From Prevotella sp. (GTDB lineage: Bacteria; Bacteroidota; Bacteroidia; Bacteroidales; Muribaculaceae): a stretch of DNA of 43,324 bases. The notes under the pieces were generated by a model. It saw only the letters and a list, made by a program, of their open reading frames with translations, did not search any database and was not told the DNA's origin. The DNA is taken from NCBI GenBank assembly GCA_023662865.1, contig JAMPIK010000019.1, positions 1 through 43,324 of the forward strand, in the 5' to 3' direction. Shown piece after piece: positions 9,001 to 16,638 of this stretch. How positions within the stretch are numbered: the first letter of the stretch is position 1; each line of letters starts with the position of its first letter. The position numbers and the translations under genes were made by a program.

Positions 9001-9608
9001 ATACGCCCGAATCGCAATTTCCGGGGTGTGCCTTCTTCTTCCTCCGCTTCTTCCTCTCCGCTCTCCGGGAGAATCATGTAGTTGTTAATCTTATCATTAT
9101 AACTTACAAGATTGAGGCTTAGGCCGTTTGCAGAGATGTAACCCAAAGCGATTGTGCCGGAAAGCAACTTCCATGGGTTGACGGAGGCGCTAAACGTTGC
9201 GGCATCAAGCAGCCTTTCCGGATTTTTTCCGAGAGCTTGCATCACCGAGTCCGGTTGTCCCTGCAAGGTGCGCGAGGTGAGATGCAGGTCGGTAACGTCC
9301 AAGCGTATTGAGGGGAACGAACTCCATATGGTCAGCTCCACACGCTTCACCTTGACATCTGCGTTCAGGTACTCGCTGCCGTATTTCTCTACAAGCGGGG
9401 TTAGCCTCTCGGGAGTCAGAATCCATGCGGCAAGGCACATGATGAGCAGCAGCAATCCAATCAGCGAGCCGATTGTCCAACCTGTGATTTTCAGAATACG
9501 TCTCCACATCGGCTTGCGCTTCTTTGAGTCGGCCTCTTGTCGATTGTCGGTTGCCGGTTCTTGTTGCAAACTTTTGTTTGAAGAGGTATTTAAATCGCCT
9601 GTTGACAT
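6063..9608 (-). CDS. AsmA-like giant envelope protein
   Basis: The 1181-residue protein has a short cytoplasmic N-terminus rich in charged residues, one membrane helix (about 38-60) and a long periplasmic region of beta-rich repeats such as SLDINPVSF and LSLSGTIANIRQL. The C-terminal AsmA-like region continues to about residue 1080. This layout is that of the AsmA/TamB/YhdP group, thought to form a hydrophobic groove carrying phospholipid between inner and outer membranes. It has an acidic run near residue 190 and ends in a lysine-rich tail. It begins 6 nt after the DUF5715 gene. Confidence 0.85.
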   Translation of the reverse strand: MSTGDLNTSSNKSLQQEPATDNRQEADSKKRKPMWRRILKITGWTIGSLIGLLLLIMCLAAWILTPERLTPLVEKYGSEYLNADVKVKRVELTIWSSFPSIRLDVTDLHLTSRTLQGQPDSVMQALGKNPERLLDAATFSASVNPWKLLSGTIALGYISANGLSLNLVSYNDKINNYMILPESGEEEAEEEEGTPRKLRFGRISLNAQGGIHYLDAASGTDVTLANASLNITPLDTDCKQLDTKLQGKLSLGMDGENYLSGWPVQCSGRIDWDLNTLDFNLPDYNVSLAIFSAKIKTALSLAEPMTLKSCSLDINPVSFKALQMAIPKELIEKIPMLRQIDTDMSIAASAEVKCPWRFDAPDLPDVAVNFNIPESYFTLNDETDNPLLSIDNIALQGNMYFNGAKPELSRLDVPLFNIAGKDMSLDMSAYVEELLSDNPLITFQSKGHLNLDPFAAFMPGSTLHGEVEADAEIKCRLDDMRALRYENIDANGSLLVRNFLCELPSMAMKVYSRLAKFSFGTALSEHGPRVPGTLSAFAEVDTLDYSMPGMRVGIVGATLKAGASDKLLRERTNDKEITPMGMLLTARNFKMDSEADTTKVRIKAMRADGSLTRYEGNAESPLMKANLSADRLVYSDPTMRLGAKTFSSNLTAHLRERRHKGVNKGKRASSPKQENVMRLKVDEGVKNLFKTWGINGNLSSEKVRLTHLLYPVPVNISNLDFDFSLDSVRLHRAYIKTQENALSLSGTIANIRQLMLGRTRKPLTVRLNADIKSIDLNQMIYNFMLGSALQTQRGHLARLSPEEQDAIVRAAAAIDTVESLASDTIPLVLPRNIDARMHLRADKALYGDIDLYDMRADLAVNDGAASIDSLMASTDFGNAYLNMLYSSRNPALLNLAIDLGFSEIDLQKLFTTFPTITEMAPMMTDLSGVVGAKLVGSFDMYPNMDIDFNSMNAMLNLTGNGLTLEQSPLIRKIAHMMLIRKKGPLHITDMNIQISLHDNVLRLYPFKFGMEKYRFALLGQNDFASNMYYHLSVLKSPIPFKFGINVKGTFDKPKLRFGGAKYKENEAQEMVDLIETQRVNFVKAMRLELRKLINKAAVSYADRPEFDKYNLDKEMGRESVGDSSSDDSNFSSPMDMLGNSLKAPAIKVLGNNNDIIKAFNEKYVKKSEEEASTKKKKKNKK

Positions 9609-9614
9609 TTGTCT

Positions 9615-10457
9615 TTATTCCGGTTTGGTGACGGTGATATGGAAGCACGCCGTTTTGCGCTCAAATTTCACCATACATTTGTTCTGCTTGCGAAGATCGA
9701 GAAGTACTTCTGCGAGTACATTTTTTAAGTCACCTTCGTTGATGGTGCGCGATTCGTCTGCACACACAAAATTCGTCCAGCTCAAATCGAAAGTCGTGCC
9801 GAATTGATGAGTGGAGCTGTCGGTGGCATTTGTATTTACGCGTCGCAAGCTTTTAACCGTAGCCGGGGTGCGTAACAAACTGGTTACTTTAATCTTATAG
9901 CCGTCAACGCCGCGCTTTGCCAATGTGTCGATAAAATTATATCCGATTGTTTTGAGCAAGTCTGCCGCATCGGGCACAAGGTAGGGCAGCGAGTGTGTGA
10001 GCTTGTCTACACCGTATGCGTCACATTCCTTGATGTAAACCAAAGGCCGTGAGGTGCGAAACGCATCGTTGAGATTATGAATCGGCTTGATACCAAGCTT
10101 CTCCGCCCACACATATTGGTATTTGTTGCTGTCGTTGAATACTTCTGCAAGGCGCCCGATATTGTTCACCTTAATTCTATCGTGATGTCGCGGGCCGGAC
10201 GGAATATTGGTGCCGGTAACGGGAGTGTGCTTTATATTCAACGGGGTATAGTTCAATGGGTCGGAATAAAAACTTCTGACACCTTTATCGGCAGATACTT
10301 TTTCATCGTCCGGTCCGGCCATGCCCATTACTCCTTTAAGCTCTGCTTGAGCTTCCTCTTCCGACTGCCCGCAACCACCTATGCTTGAAAACAAAGCGGT
10401 TGCAAAAACAGCAAACGATGTATATAATAATATTTTGCCAAACTTATACATTTCCAT
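9615..10457 (-). CDS. DUF5715 lipoprotein with M15/VanY-like active-site pattern
   Basis: With the start at 10457 the protein has 280 residues and a lipoprotein signal ending at C29 (SSIGGC). The open frame extends 10 codons further upstream to a GTG, but that codon lies 1 nt from the -7 box, so ATG at 10457 (or 10451) is preferred. The C-terminal half contains SLLRTPATVKSL, SSTHQFGTTFDLSW (H217, D224) and CFHITV (H273). That order resembles the zinc ligands of M15/VanY D,D-peptidases, SxHxxGxAxD followed by a late WH motif. I infer a periplasmic peptidoglycan peptidase or a degenerate relative. It leads the operon with the AsmA-like protein, HAD and aroB. Confidence 0.8.
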   Translation of the reverse strand: MEMYKFGKILLYTSFAVFATALFSSIGGCGQSEEEAQAELKGVMGMAGPDDEKVSADKGVRSFYSDPLNYTPLNIKHTPVTGTNIPSGPRHHDRIKVNNIGRLAEVFNDSNKYQYVWAEKLGIKPIHNLNDAFRTSRPLVYIKECDAYGVDKLTHSLPYLVPDAADLLKTIGYNFIDTLAKRGVDGYKIKVTSLLRTPATVKSLRRVNTNATDSSTHQFGTTFDLSWTNFVCADESRTINEGDLKNVLAEVLLDLRKQNKCMVKFERKTACFHITVTKPE

Positions 10458-10488
10458 AATAGCGGCTTTTAAACTAACTACCGCCACG

Positions 10489-10520
10489 CAAAATTAACAA
10501 AAAATATGAAAATGCGCAAA
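10489..10520 (-). promoter_or_regulatory. Sigma-ABfr-type promoter of the DUF5715-AsmA-HAD-aroB operon
   Basis: On the minus strand TTTG (10520-10517), exactly 20 nt, then TAATTTTG (10496-10489). Transcription should begin near 10483, giving a leader of about 25 nt before the ATG at 10457. The stretch 10521-10683 is A/T-rich and shows nothing else. Confidence 0.75.
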
Positions 10521-10683
10521 CTCGCATGAGAAGTGGAATTCAATTCAAATATCTTCTTAATTTAATTTGTTAATCATGAAAACTATTACAAGAGGAGTGT
10601 GATTTGTAATTATTTGCAATACAAGAGATTAAGGCGGTGAAATCAGTTTTGTTGAAAATAAAATAAAAAAAGTTGATAAAAAA

Positions 10684-10715
10684 TTTGGTCAAGTCGGCAA
10701 AAGGCTCTAACTTTG
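10684..10715 (+). promoter_or_regulatory. Sigma-ABfr-type promoter of tRNA-Pro
   Basis: TTTG at 10684-10687, 20 nt, and TAACTTTG at 10708-10715. The predicted start near 10721 lies about 38 nt before the mature tRNA 5' end. Confidence 0.8.
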
Positions 10716-10758
10716 CACTCGCTTAAAGGGAGCAACAAAGTCTCCGAAAAAGCACTCT

Positions 10759-10833
10759 CGGGGTGTAGCTCAGTAGGTTTAGAGTACGCGTCTGGGGGGC
10801 GTGAGGTCGCAAGTTCGAATCTTGTCACCCCGA
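10759..10833 (+). tRNA. tRNA-Pro (anticodon GGG)
   Basis: A complete cloverleaf can be drawn. The acceptor is CGGGGTG with CACCCCG, the D stem GCTC/GAGT, the anticodon stem CGCGT/GCGTG with loop CTGGGGG giving anticodon GGG (proline), and the T arm GCAAG-TTCGAAT-CTTGT. The discriminator is A at 10833 and CCA is not encoded. It has its own promoter and terminator and is therefore a single-gene unit. Confidence 0.95.
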
Positions 10834-10841
10834 CTGAGAGC

Positions 10842-10869
10842 AAGGACAACCAAATGGTTGTCCTTTTTT
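10842..10869 (+). terminator. Intrinsic terminator of tRNA-Pro
   Basis: A perfect 10-bp stem, 10842-10851 with 10856-10865, closes a 4-nt loop and runs into a T-tract ending at 10869. It lies 8 nt after the tRNA. Confidence 0.9.
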
Positions 10870-10949
10870 GTTTGGTATGAGAGACCGTCAGTAAATTTAA
10901 TTGAGTGCTAAATCGGTGTCTCTCAGCCGCCTTCGCGGTGTGCTGTCTA

Positions 10950-10986
10950 CCCCAAACACCCACGGCTGCACCGCGTGTGTTTGGGG
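10950..10986. repeat. 37-nt palindromic repeat core, copy 2
   Basis: Ten-base arms (10950-10959 and 10977-10986) are perfectly complementary and enclose a partly self-complementary centre. The 37 nt match 1632-1668 at 34 positions. Like copy 1 it lies between convergent transcription units, here tRNA-Pro and rpsA, but it lacks the extra outer arms of copy 1. Confidence 0.75.
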
Positions 10987-10990
10987 ACGG

Positions 10991-11028
10991 AAAAATAGGG
11001 CGAGCCGCAGCTTGGGGCTGCGGCTCGC
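10991..11028 (-). terminator. Intrinsic terminator of rpsA
   Basis: On the minus strand a perfect 12-bp GC-rich stem (11028-11017 with 11011-11000) and a 5-nt loop are followed by CCTATTTTT. It lies 26 nt after the rpsA stop. Confidence 0.9.
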
Positions 11029-11054
11029 TTATTGATTCGTTGTTGCGAATGGGA

Positions 11055-12848
11055 TTACTTTTCTTCTGCCGAGAGTTTCTCTTTGAGAGCTTGAAGTGCA
11101 TCGAGGTCACCGAGAGTTGTCTTCTCGATAGCCGGTGCAGTTACTTTCTCTTCTTTCTCAGCGCGAGGAGCGCGTGCCTTGCGTGCCTCATTGTTGGCTG
11201 CGCGGCGTTCAGCCTTTTCAGCGTCTTCGCGGATACGGCTGTGGCTCAAGATTATGCGCTTGCTGTCTTTGTTGAATTCAATAACCTTGAACGGTAATTT
11301 CTCATCAAGTTTAGCCTGAGTGCCGTCTTCTTTAACAAGGTGCTTGGGAGTAGCGAAGCCTTCTACGCCGTATTCAAGAGCGATAACGGCGCCTTTGTCC
11401 ATAACTTCGATGATTGTACCTTCGTGTACTGAACCAACTGTGAAGACGGTTTCAAATACCTCCCAGGGATTTTCTTCAAGCTGCTTGTGGCCGAGAGACA
11501 GACGACGGTTGTCTTTGTCAATCTCAAGAACTTGAACCTCAATGTCGCTGCCCACTTTCGTGAACTCGCTGGGGTGTTTGATTTTCTTAGTCCAGCTCAG
11601 GTCTGAGATGTGGATAAGGCCGTCTACGCCCTCTTCGATTTCAACGAATACGCCGAAGTTGGTGAAGTTGCGCACTTTTGCAGTGTGTTTGCTGCCAATG
11701 GGGTAGCGAGTTTCGATATCCTCCCAGGGATCTTTCTTCAACTGCTTGATGCCGAGGCTCATCTTGCGCTCTTCGCGGTCAAGAGTGAGGACAACTGCTT
11801 CTACCTCGTCGCCTACTTTCATGAAGTCTTGAGCACTGTGCAGGTGCTGGCTCCAGCTCATTTCGCTCACGTGGATAAGACCCTCTACGCCGGGAGCGAT
11901 TTCAACGAATGCGCCGTAGTCTGCCATAACCACAACTTTACCCTTTACATGGTCGCCAACCTGCAAGTTGGGGTCAAGAGCGTCCCAAGGATGGGGCATG
12001 AGTTGCTTCAGACCGAGAGCGATACGCTTCTTCTCATCATCGAAATCAAGGATTACGACATTGAGTTTCTGGTCGAGGCTAACCACCTCTTTGGGATCGC
12101 TTACGCGACCCCAGCTAAGGTCTGTGATGTGTACAAGACCATCTACGCCGCCGAGGTCGATGAATACACCATAGGGAGTGATATTCTTGACTGTGCCTTC
12201 AAGTACCTGACCTTTTTCGAGCTTGGAGATGATTTCTTTCTTCTGCTGTTCGAGTTCGGCTTCGATAAGGGCTTTGTGGCTGACAACAACGTTGCGGTAT
12301 TCCTGATTGATTTTCACAACCTTGAATTCCATTGTTTTGTCAACATACATATCGTAGTCGCGGATAGGACGAACATCGATTTGGCTGCCGGGCAAGAATG
12401 CCTCAATGCCAAATACGTCAACAATCATACCGCCCTTGGTGCGGCACTTAACGTAGCCGGTGATAACCTCATCGTTCTCAAGAGCCTGATTAACGCGCTC
12501 CCAGCTGCGTGAGGCGCAAGCCTTGCGGTGAGAGAGTACGAGCTGACCCTTTTTGTCTTCCTGATTTTCAATGTAAACTTCCACTTTGTCTCCAACTTTC
12601 AAGTCGGGGTTATAGCGGAATTCGGAGATGGAGATTACGCCATCTGATTTGTAGCCGATGTTAACCACTACCTCGCGCTTGTTGATTGCGATTACGGTAC
12701 CTTCGGTTACGTCTTTGTCTTTTACGGTGTTAAGAGTCTCGTCATAGCTTTTTACCAGCTCTTCGCGGCTCTTTTCGCCCGCTGTTTCGCCATTTTCATA
12801 GGCTTCCCAGTCAAAATCTTCGATGGGAGTGTTTTTAAGTTCGCTCAT
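11055..12848 (-). CDS. rpsA: 30S ribosomal protein S1
   Basis: S1 binds mRNA leaders and helps the 30S subunit start translation, which matters in Bacteroidetes because Shine-Dalgarno pairing is weak there. The 597-residue product contains six consecutive S1 (OB-fold) repeats starting at about residues 45, 130, 215, 300, 385 and 470; repeats 3-5 show the classic GVFIDLGGVDGLVHITDLSW-type pattern. A charged Lys/Glu/Ala-rich tail follows. The start MSELKNTP at 12848 is preferred over a frame 15 codons longer because those extra residues encode part of the leader hairpin. It is a single-gene unit with its own promoter and terminator. Confidence 0.97.
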   Translation of the reverse strand: MSELKNTPIEDFDWEAYENGETAGEKSREELVKSYDETLNTVKDKDVTEGTVIAINKREVVVNIGYKSDGVISISEFRYNPDLKVGDKVEVYIENQEDKKGQLVLSHRKACASRSWERVNQALENDEVITGYVKCRTKGGMIVDVFGIEAFLPGSQIDVRPIRDYDMYVDKTMEFKVVKINQEYRNVVVSHKALIEAELEQQKKEIISKLEKGQVLEGTVKNITPYGVFIDLGGVDGLVHITDLSWGRVSDPKEVVSLDQKLNVVILDFDDEKKRIALGLKQLMPHPWDALDPNLQVGDHVKGKVVVMADYGAFVEIAPGVEGLIHVSEMSWSQHLHSAQDFMKVGDEVEAVVLTLDREERKMSLGIKQLKKDPWEDIETRYPIGSKHTAKVRNFTNFGVFVEIEEGVDGLIHISDLSWTKKIKHPSEFTKVGSDIEVQVLEIDKDNRRLSLGHKQLEENPWEVFETVFTVGSVHEGTIIEVMDKGAVIALEYGVEGFATPKHLVKEDGTQAKLDEKLPFKVIEFNKDSKRIILSHSRIREDAEKAERRAANNEARKARAPRAEKEEKVTAPAIEKTTLGDLDALQALKEKLSAEEK

Positions 12849-12872
12849 TAAAAACGAATTTGTTTGGAATGT

Positions 12873-12895
12873 GATTGACTGATTATCAGTCAATC
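12873..12895 (-). promoter_or_regulatory. Hairpin in the rpsA leader
   Basis: A perfect 10-bp inverted repeat (12873-12882 and 12886-12895) with a 3-nt loop lies 24 nt before the rpsA start codon, inside a predicted leader of about 100 nt. No T-tract follows on the minus strand, so it is not a terminator. A role in S1 autoregulation is inference. Confidence 0.5.
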
Positions 12896-12953
12896 GGGTT
12901 ATAAAATAAGAAAATTAACTCATGCCGAGAGTGTGTACTCACCTTCAGCGCGG

Positions 12954-12984
12954 CAAAGGTACGATTTTTTTTTCATACCACAAG
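12954..12984 (-). promoter_or_regulatory. Probable rpsA promoter
   Basis: On the minus strand TACCTTTG (12961-12954) matches the -7 consensus TAnnTTTG. The -33 position holds CTTG (12984-12981) at 19-nt spacing, one base off TTTG. Confidence 0.6.
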
Positions 12985-13099
12985 CAAATACCCTGATTTT
13001 TCGCAAAAAAATCTGAAATGGACGGTAGATATGTGGTTAATGCCGATTCTTTTACACCAAAACTTTACCCTCAGTTTTTGTGTTGTAAATCTTGTGGCT

Positions 13100-13130
13100 A
13101 TTGCCGTTTGAATTTTTTTTTGTAAATTTG
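13100..13130 (+). promoter_or_regulatory. Promoter of the dacB unit
   Basis: ATTG at 13100-13103, 19 nt, then TAAATTTG at 13123-13130. The ATG of dacB begins 7 nt later at 13138, so the leader should be extremely short. Confidence 0.65.
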
Positions 13131-13137
13131 TGGAATA

Positions 13138-14376
13138 ATGTTAAAATTCAAGAATAAGACACATACCTGCATACTGTTGCTGTTTTTGTTTCTGTGGCTG
13201 ATGCCCGGACAATTACAATCTGCTTTCGCACAATCTCCGGCTCAAACGTTCGCGGAGTCCTCGGCTGTCAACCCCGAAAAGTGTGCTGTGGTTATCATTG
13301 ATTTGAAAAACAAAAAAGTGGTAGACTCGCACAATGCGAAATTGCCTCTTGTGCCGGCTTCAATCAATAAAGCACTTACCATTGCCTCCACACTCACCAA
13401 GTCGGATTTAAATTATCGATACCACACCAAAGTGTTTCTCGGCGGCAAGGTTGACGAAGGCATACTCAACGGCAATCTGATTATTGAGGGTGGGGGAGAC
13501 CCGACATTGGGTACAAAGCAAGGCCCCTCAAATGCCGATTTTATTCAGGATATTGTCAAAGCCTTGAAAAAGAAGAAGGTAAATATAATTTCCGGCAAGA
13601 TAGTAATAGATGCAGACGTTTTTCCGGGGTCGGCAACCATACCTACATGGCACCCGGGAGACTTGGCTCATTCTTACGGCACGGGGTGTCACGGTTTCAA
13701 CTGGCAGCACAATGCCTCGGGAAAGAGCGCGGTGAAAGACCCGCAATCCAAATTCCGCACGCAGCTGATTTCCGCACTGAACAGAGAGGGCATTGAGGTG
13801 AACGGCGATGAATTCCCGGTTGAGAAGCGTGGCAAGGCTGTTGTCGACTTTAAGTCCGAACCCATATCGGAAATTATGCGCTATTGCATGATGCAGAGCG
13901 ACAACCTGTATGCCGAGGCCTTTCTGCGCACTTTGGCTATGCTCTCCGACAAAGATGCCACACCCGACAACGGTGCGGAACTTGAACTGAAATATTGGAA
14001 GAAGAAAGGCTCACCCGTTCAGGAAGTTAAGGTGTTCGACGGCTCCGGCCTGTCGCGCTCAAACCGCCTCACTGCCGAATTTTTGGCCGATGTGTTGGTG
14101 AAAATGGCCAAGGATGCCGACTATGTATCGTTCTTCCCTATGGCCGGAGTGGAGGGCACTGTCAAGAGTTTTCTTAAAGATACTCCACTTGAAGATTATA
14201 TCGCATTGAAAACCGGCTCCATGAACGGCATACAGTGTTATGCCGGTTATAAATTAGATGATGAATATGCCCCGACTCATGTCGTGGTAGTGATGATAAA
14301 CGAATTGCCGCAGGGTCGTCCGGCTGCAAAAAATGCAGTTAAAAAAATGTTAATTGATACTTTTGAAAAACAATGA
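13138..14376 (+). CDS. dacB: D-alanyl-D-alanine carboxypeptidase/endopeptidase, PBP4 type (S13)
   Basis: DacB-type enzymes are periplasmic penicillin-binding proteins that trim the terminal D-Ala or cut peptide cross-links in peptidoglycan. The 412-residue protein has an N-terminal signal (about 12-31) and all three catalytic motifs: SINK with nucleophile S75 and K78, SDN at 254-256, and KTG at 358-360. Between the first two motifs lies the S13-specific insertion, here shorter than in E. coli PBP4 (about 480 residues in total). Its stop overlaps the next gene by 4 nt (ATGA). Confidence 0.95.
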   Translation: MLKFKNKTHTCILLLFLFLWLMPGQLQSAFAQSPAQTFAESSAVNPEKCAVVIIDLKNKKVVDSHNAKLPLVPASINKALTIASTLTKSDLNYRYHTKVFLGGKVDEGILNGNLIIEGGGDPTLGTKQGPSNADFIQDIVKALKKKKVNIISGKIVIDADVFPGSATIPTWHPGDLAHSYGTGCHGFNWQHNASGKSAVKDPQSKFRTQLISALNREGIEVNGDEFPVEKRGKAVVDFKSEPISEIMRYCMMQSDNLYAEAFLRTLAMLSDKDATPDNGAELELKYWKKKGSPVQEVKVFDGSGLSRSNRLTAEFLADVLVKMAKDADYVSFFPMAGVEGTVKSFLKDTPLEDYIALKTGSMNGIQCYAGYKLDDEYAPTHVVVVMINELPQGRPAAKNAVKKMLIDTFEKQ

Positions 14377-15005
14377 AAGCGAAACTTACAGAACTTGTAA
14401 ATACCCTTTACGAGGCTGAGGGGTTGGTTGAAATGGCAATACGCCGCAATGCAAATGCTTCAGATCGTGTTGTCGACCTTATAATTAATAAATGTGGCGA
14501 AATGGCCGAATTGGCGCAAAACCTAATCGTTGGCCGACCTGTTGAGGAAGAAGTTGCCGAAGCAGACACGCTCCCCGTGTATGATAGTGATGAGGAGGTG
14601 TGCCGTGCTTCCGCAGAGGAGAAAGAGGTGGAAGTGTTCACCACTGAAATTTTGCCGAAAATACCCTCAAGACAAGACGCCCCGGAAATGCATGACACTG
14701 AAATGTTTGACGATGAGCCTGAAGATTTTTATGATAGTGTACCTGCCGAACCGACTACCTCGCAACCCTCGCGGACTGACAGCGGCAAGAAGCTTTTCTC
14801 GCTGTTTTCAATCAACGATAAATTCCGTTTCCGCCGCGAGCTTTTCGGCGGCTCGGACGTGCAGATGCGCGACACCCTCTCCATGCTTGAAACTCTTCCC
14901 GACTTGGATGCCGCGTTCAAATACTGCACGGAGGCTCTCGGTTGGAAAGCAGACAACCCCGAAGTAAAGGATTTCCTGTCCATAACCCAAAGATATTATT
15001 TATAA
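14373..15005 (+). CDS. Conserved Bacteroidales hypothetical protein
   Basis: I do not recognise a named family with certainty. The 210-residue protein has an N-terminal helical part (1-55), a long acidic, proline-containing linker (about 58-140) and a basic, compact C-terminal part (about 143-210) containing LFSLFSINDKFRFRREL and a final FLSITQRYYL. No signal peptide or membrane helix is present. It overlaps dacB by 4 nt and abuts rsmI with no gap, so the three are surely co-translated. The split layout suggests an adaptor with a helical N-terminus and a conserved C-terminal binding module. Confidence 0.8.
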   Translation: MKAKLTELVNTLYEAEGLVEMAIRRNANASDRVVDLIINKCGEMAELAQNLIVGRPVEEEVAEADTLPVYDSDEEVCRASAEEKEVEVFTTEILPKIPSRQDAPEMHDTEMFDDEPEDFYDSVPAEPTTSQPSRTDSGKKLFSLFSINDKFRFRRELFGGSDVQMRDTLSMLETLPDLDAAFKYCTEALGWKADNPEVKDFLSITQRYYL

Positions 15006-15713
15006 ATGAGCGGAAAGCTATATATTGTGCCTACGCCCGTAGGTAATCTGGAAGACATGACCTTTCGGGCAATAAACATCCTCAAAGAGGCTGACCTTGT
15101 GCTTGCAGAAGATACTCGCACAAGCGGTGTGCTTTTAAAACATTTTGATATTCACACCCCCATGCAGAGCCACCATAAGTTTAACGAACACAGTGCGGTA
15201 GCCTCAGTAGTGGAACGCCTTGAGGGGGAGCAGGTCATCGCACTCATCTCCGATGCGGGCACTCCGGGTATTTCCGACCCGGGCTTCATGCTCTCGCGCG
15301 AATGTCGGCGCCACGGCATAGAAGTGGAATGTCTGCCGGGAGCAACCGCCTTCGTCCCGGCTATTGTCTCCTCCGGTTTGCCATGCGACCGCTTTGTTTT
15401 TGAGGGGTTTCTGCCCCCCAAGAAAGGGCGAGCCACACGCTTGTCTCTGCTTGCCGAAGATGATCGCACCTGCATAATTTATGAGTCGCCCAAGCGACTG
15501 CCCCGCACCCTGCGCCAACTGTGTGAATTCTTCGGAGAGGAGCGTCCGGCAGCCGTCTGCCGCGAAATCTCAAAGCTGCATGAAACCATACATAAAGGAA
15601 CTCTTGGAGAACTCTCTGAATATTTTTCCGTGAACAATCCCAAAGGAGAGATTGTTGTAGTAGTTGCAGGCCGTAAAGGCGCGGAAAAGCAAGACTCCGA
15701 GGCCGGCCTGTAA
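15006..15713 (+). CDS. rsmI: 16S rRNA (cytidine(1402)-2'-O)-methyltransferase
   Basis: RsmI methylates the ribose of C1402 in the 16S rRNA decoding centre, using S-adenosylmethionine. The 235-residue protein belongs to the tetrapyrrole-methylase fold. It shows LYIVPTPVGNLEDMTFRA at the N-terminus, ADLVLAEDTRTS (about 30-40), ALISDAGTPGISDPG (about 80-94) and CLPGATAFVPAIVSSGLP with FEGFLPPKKGR (about 110-140), which are diagnostic. It directly follows the hypothetical gene, and the next gene begins 44 nt downstream. Confidence 0.96.
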   Translation: MSGKLYIVPTPVGNLEDMTFRAINILKEADLVLAEDTRTSGVLLKHFDIHTPMQSHHKFNEHSAVASVVERLEGEQVIALISDAGTPGISDPGFMLSRECRRHGIEVECLPGATAFVPAIVSSGLPCDRFVFEGFLPPKKGRATRLSLLAEDDRTCIIYESPKRLPRTLRQLCEFFGEERPAAVCREISKLHETIHKGTLGELSEYFSVNNPKGEIVVVVAGRKGAEKQDSEAGL

Positions 15714-15757
15714 TGGTGAAAAAAATAATTTATATAAAAACACACAAAAACTCTACT

Positions 15758-16621
15758 ATGAAAAAGTTATTGCTTATTGCAGGAGTGGCTATCTTGGCAA
15801 TGGTAGCCTGCAACAAACAGGAAGAATCGAAAGACACATCAGACGGACAGCAGCCCAACATGGACGAACGCCTCAGTGTAGCTGAAGATGCGAAGGACTC
15901 GCTGATTTTCGTGATGAGCGACATCTACTCCGGTCTTGAAGAAATCAATATGCAGGAGAATATGATGTACAATCTTCGCGGCACTGAGAATGCAGCTCAA
16001 CGTGAAGAGGCCCTTGCCAACTTGTCGGCCATCAAGAACCGTCTGGCTGAACGCCAGGCTACCCTTGAAGCCCTCGCGGCACAGATTGACTCAGAGAAGG
16101 CCAACGGTCAAGCTCTTCTTGCCGAGGTGAACAGACTCAAAACTCTCATCACCGAGAAGACAAAGACAATCGCCGAGCTTGAGACAAAACTTCAGGATGC
16201 AAACACGCAAATTTCAAATCTGAAGGATACGGTAGCCGTTACTCGCCAGCAGGTGACAGACGTTACAGCCGAGAAAGAGCTTGCCCAACAGATTGTAGAC
16301 GAGCAAAGCCAGGTGATTGCCCAACAGCAGGCTGATGCCAACAAGGTGTACTATTACATAGGCACCAAGAAAGAACTTGAAAAGGCCGGCCTCATGGTCA
16401 AAAAGAAAGCAAATTACAGCAATTTGAACATCTTTACTTCCGGCGACAAGACTCAAATCAAGTCAATCCCGCTGGGCAACAAGAAGTTTGAATTCGTAGG
16501 TGCAGCCCCGGCAGCAAGTTCATATCAGGTAGTCGGCGACAAGAAAGCTCCCAAGACACTGGTTATCACAAATCCCGACCTCTTCTGGGCAAACAAATAC
16601 CTCATCATCAAGATCGACTGA
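15758..16621 (+). CDS. Coiled-coil lipoprotein, Cbp1-like
   Basis: The start at 15758 gives MKKLLLIAGVAILAMVAC, a lipoprotein signal with C18. Translation from 15713 would only add a basic leader. Of the 287 residues, about 70-200 form a heptad-rich coiled coil full of Glu, Gln and Lys. A compact C-terminal domain runs from YYYIGTKKELEKAGL to LVITNPDLFWANKYLIIKI. This layout resembles the Bacteroides Cbp1 family, described as collagen-binding surface glycoproteins; the resemblance is from memory of the C-terminal pattern and does not prove adhesion. It is probably read from the dacB promoter or a nearby unseen one, and ends before a strong terminator. Confidence 0.8.
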   Translation: MKKLLLIAGVAILAMVACNKQEESKDTSDGQQPNMDERLSVAEDAKDSLIFVMSDIYSGLEEINMQENMMYNLRGTENAAQREEALANLSAIKNRLAERQATLEALAAQIDSEKANGQALLAEVNRLKTLITEKTKTIAELETKLQDANTQISNLKDTVAVTRQQVTDVTAEKELAQQIVDEQSQVIAQQQADANKVYYYIGTKKELEKAGLMVKKKANYSNLNIFTSGDKTQIKSIPLGNKKFEFVGAAPAASSYQVVGDKKAPKTLVITNPDLFWANKYLIIKID

Positions 16622-16638
16622 TTTATTTTGAATCAAAT

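Noticed and set aside
10921..10943. CRISPR or tandem repeat arrays
   Set aside because: No regularly spaced direct repeats were seen here or elsewhere; the repeats found are palindromes or single inverted pairs.
11610..12512. A 300-residue plus-strand frame opposite rpsA
   Set aside because: It is fully antisense to ribosomal protein S1; the length reflects biased codon use of rpsA, not coding.
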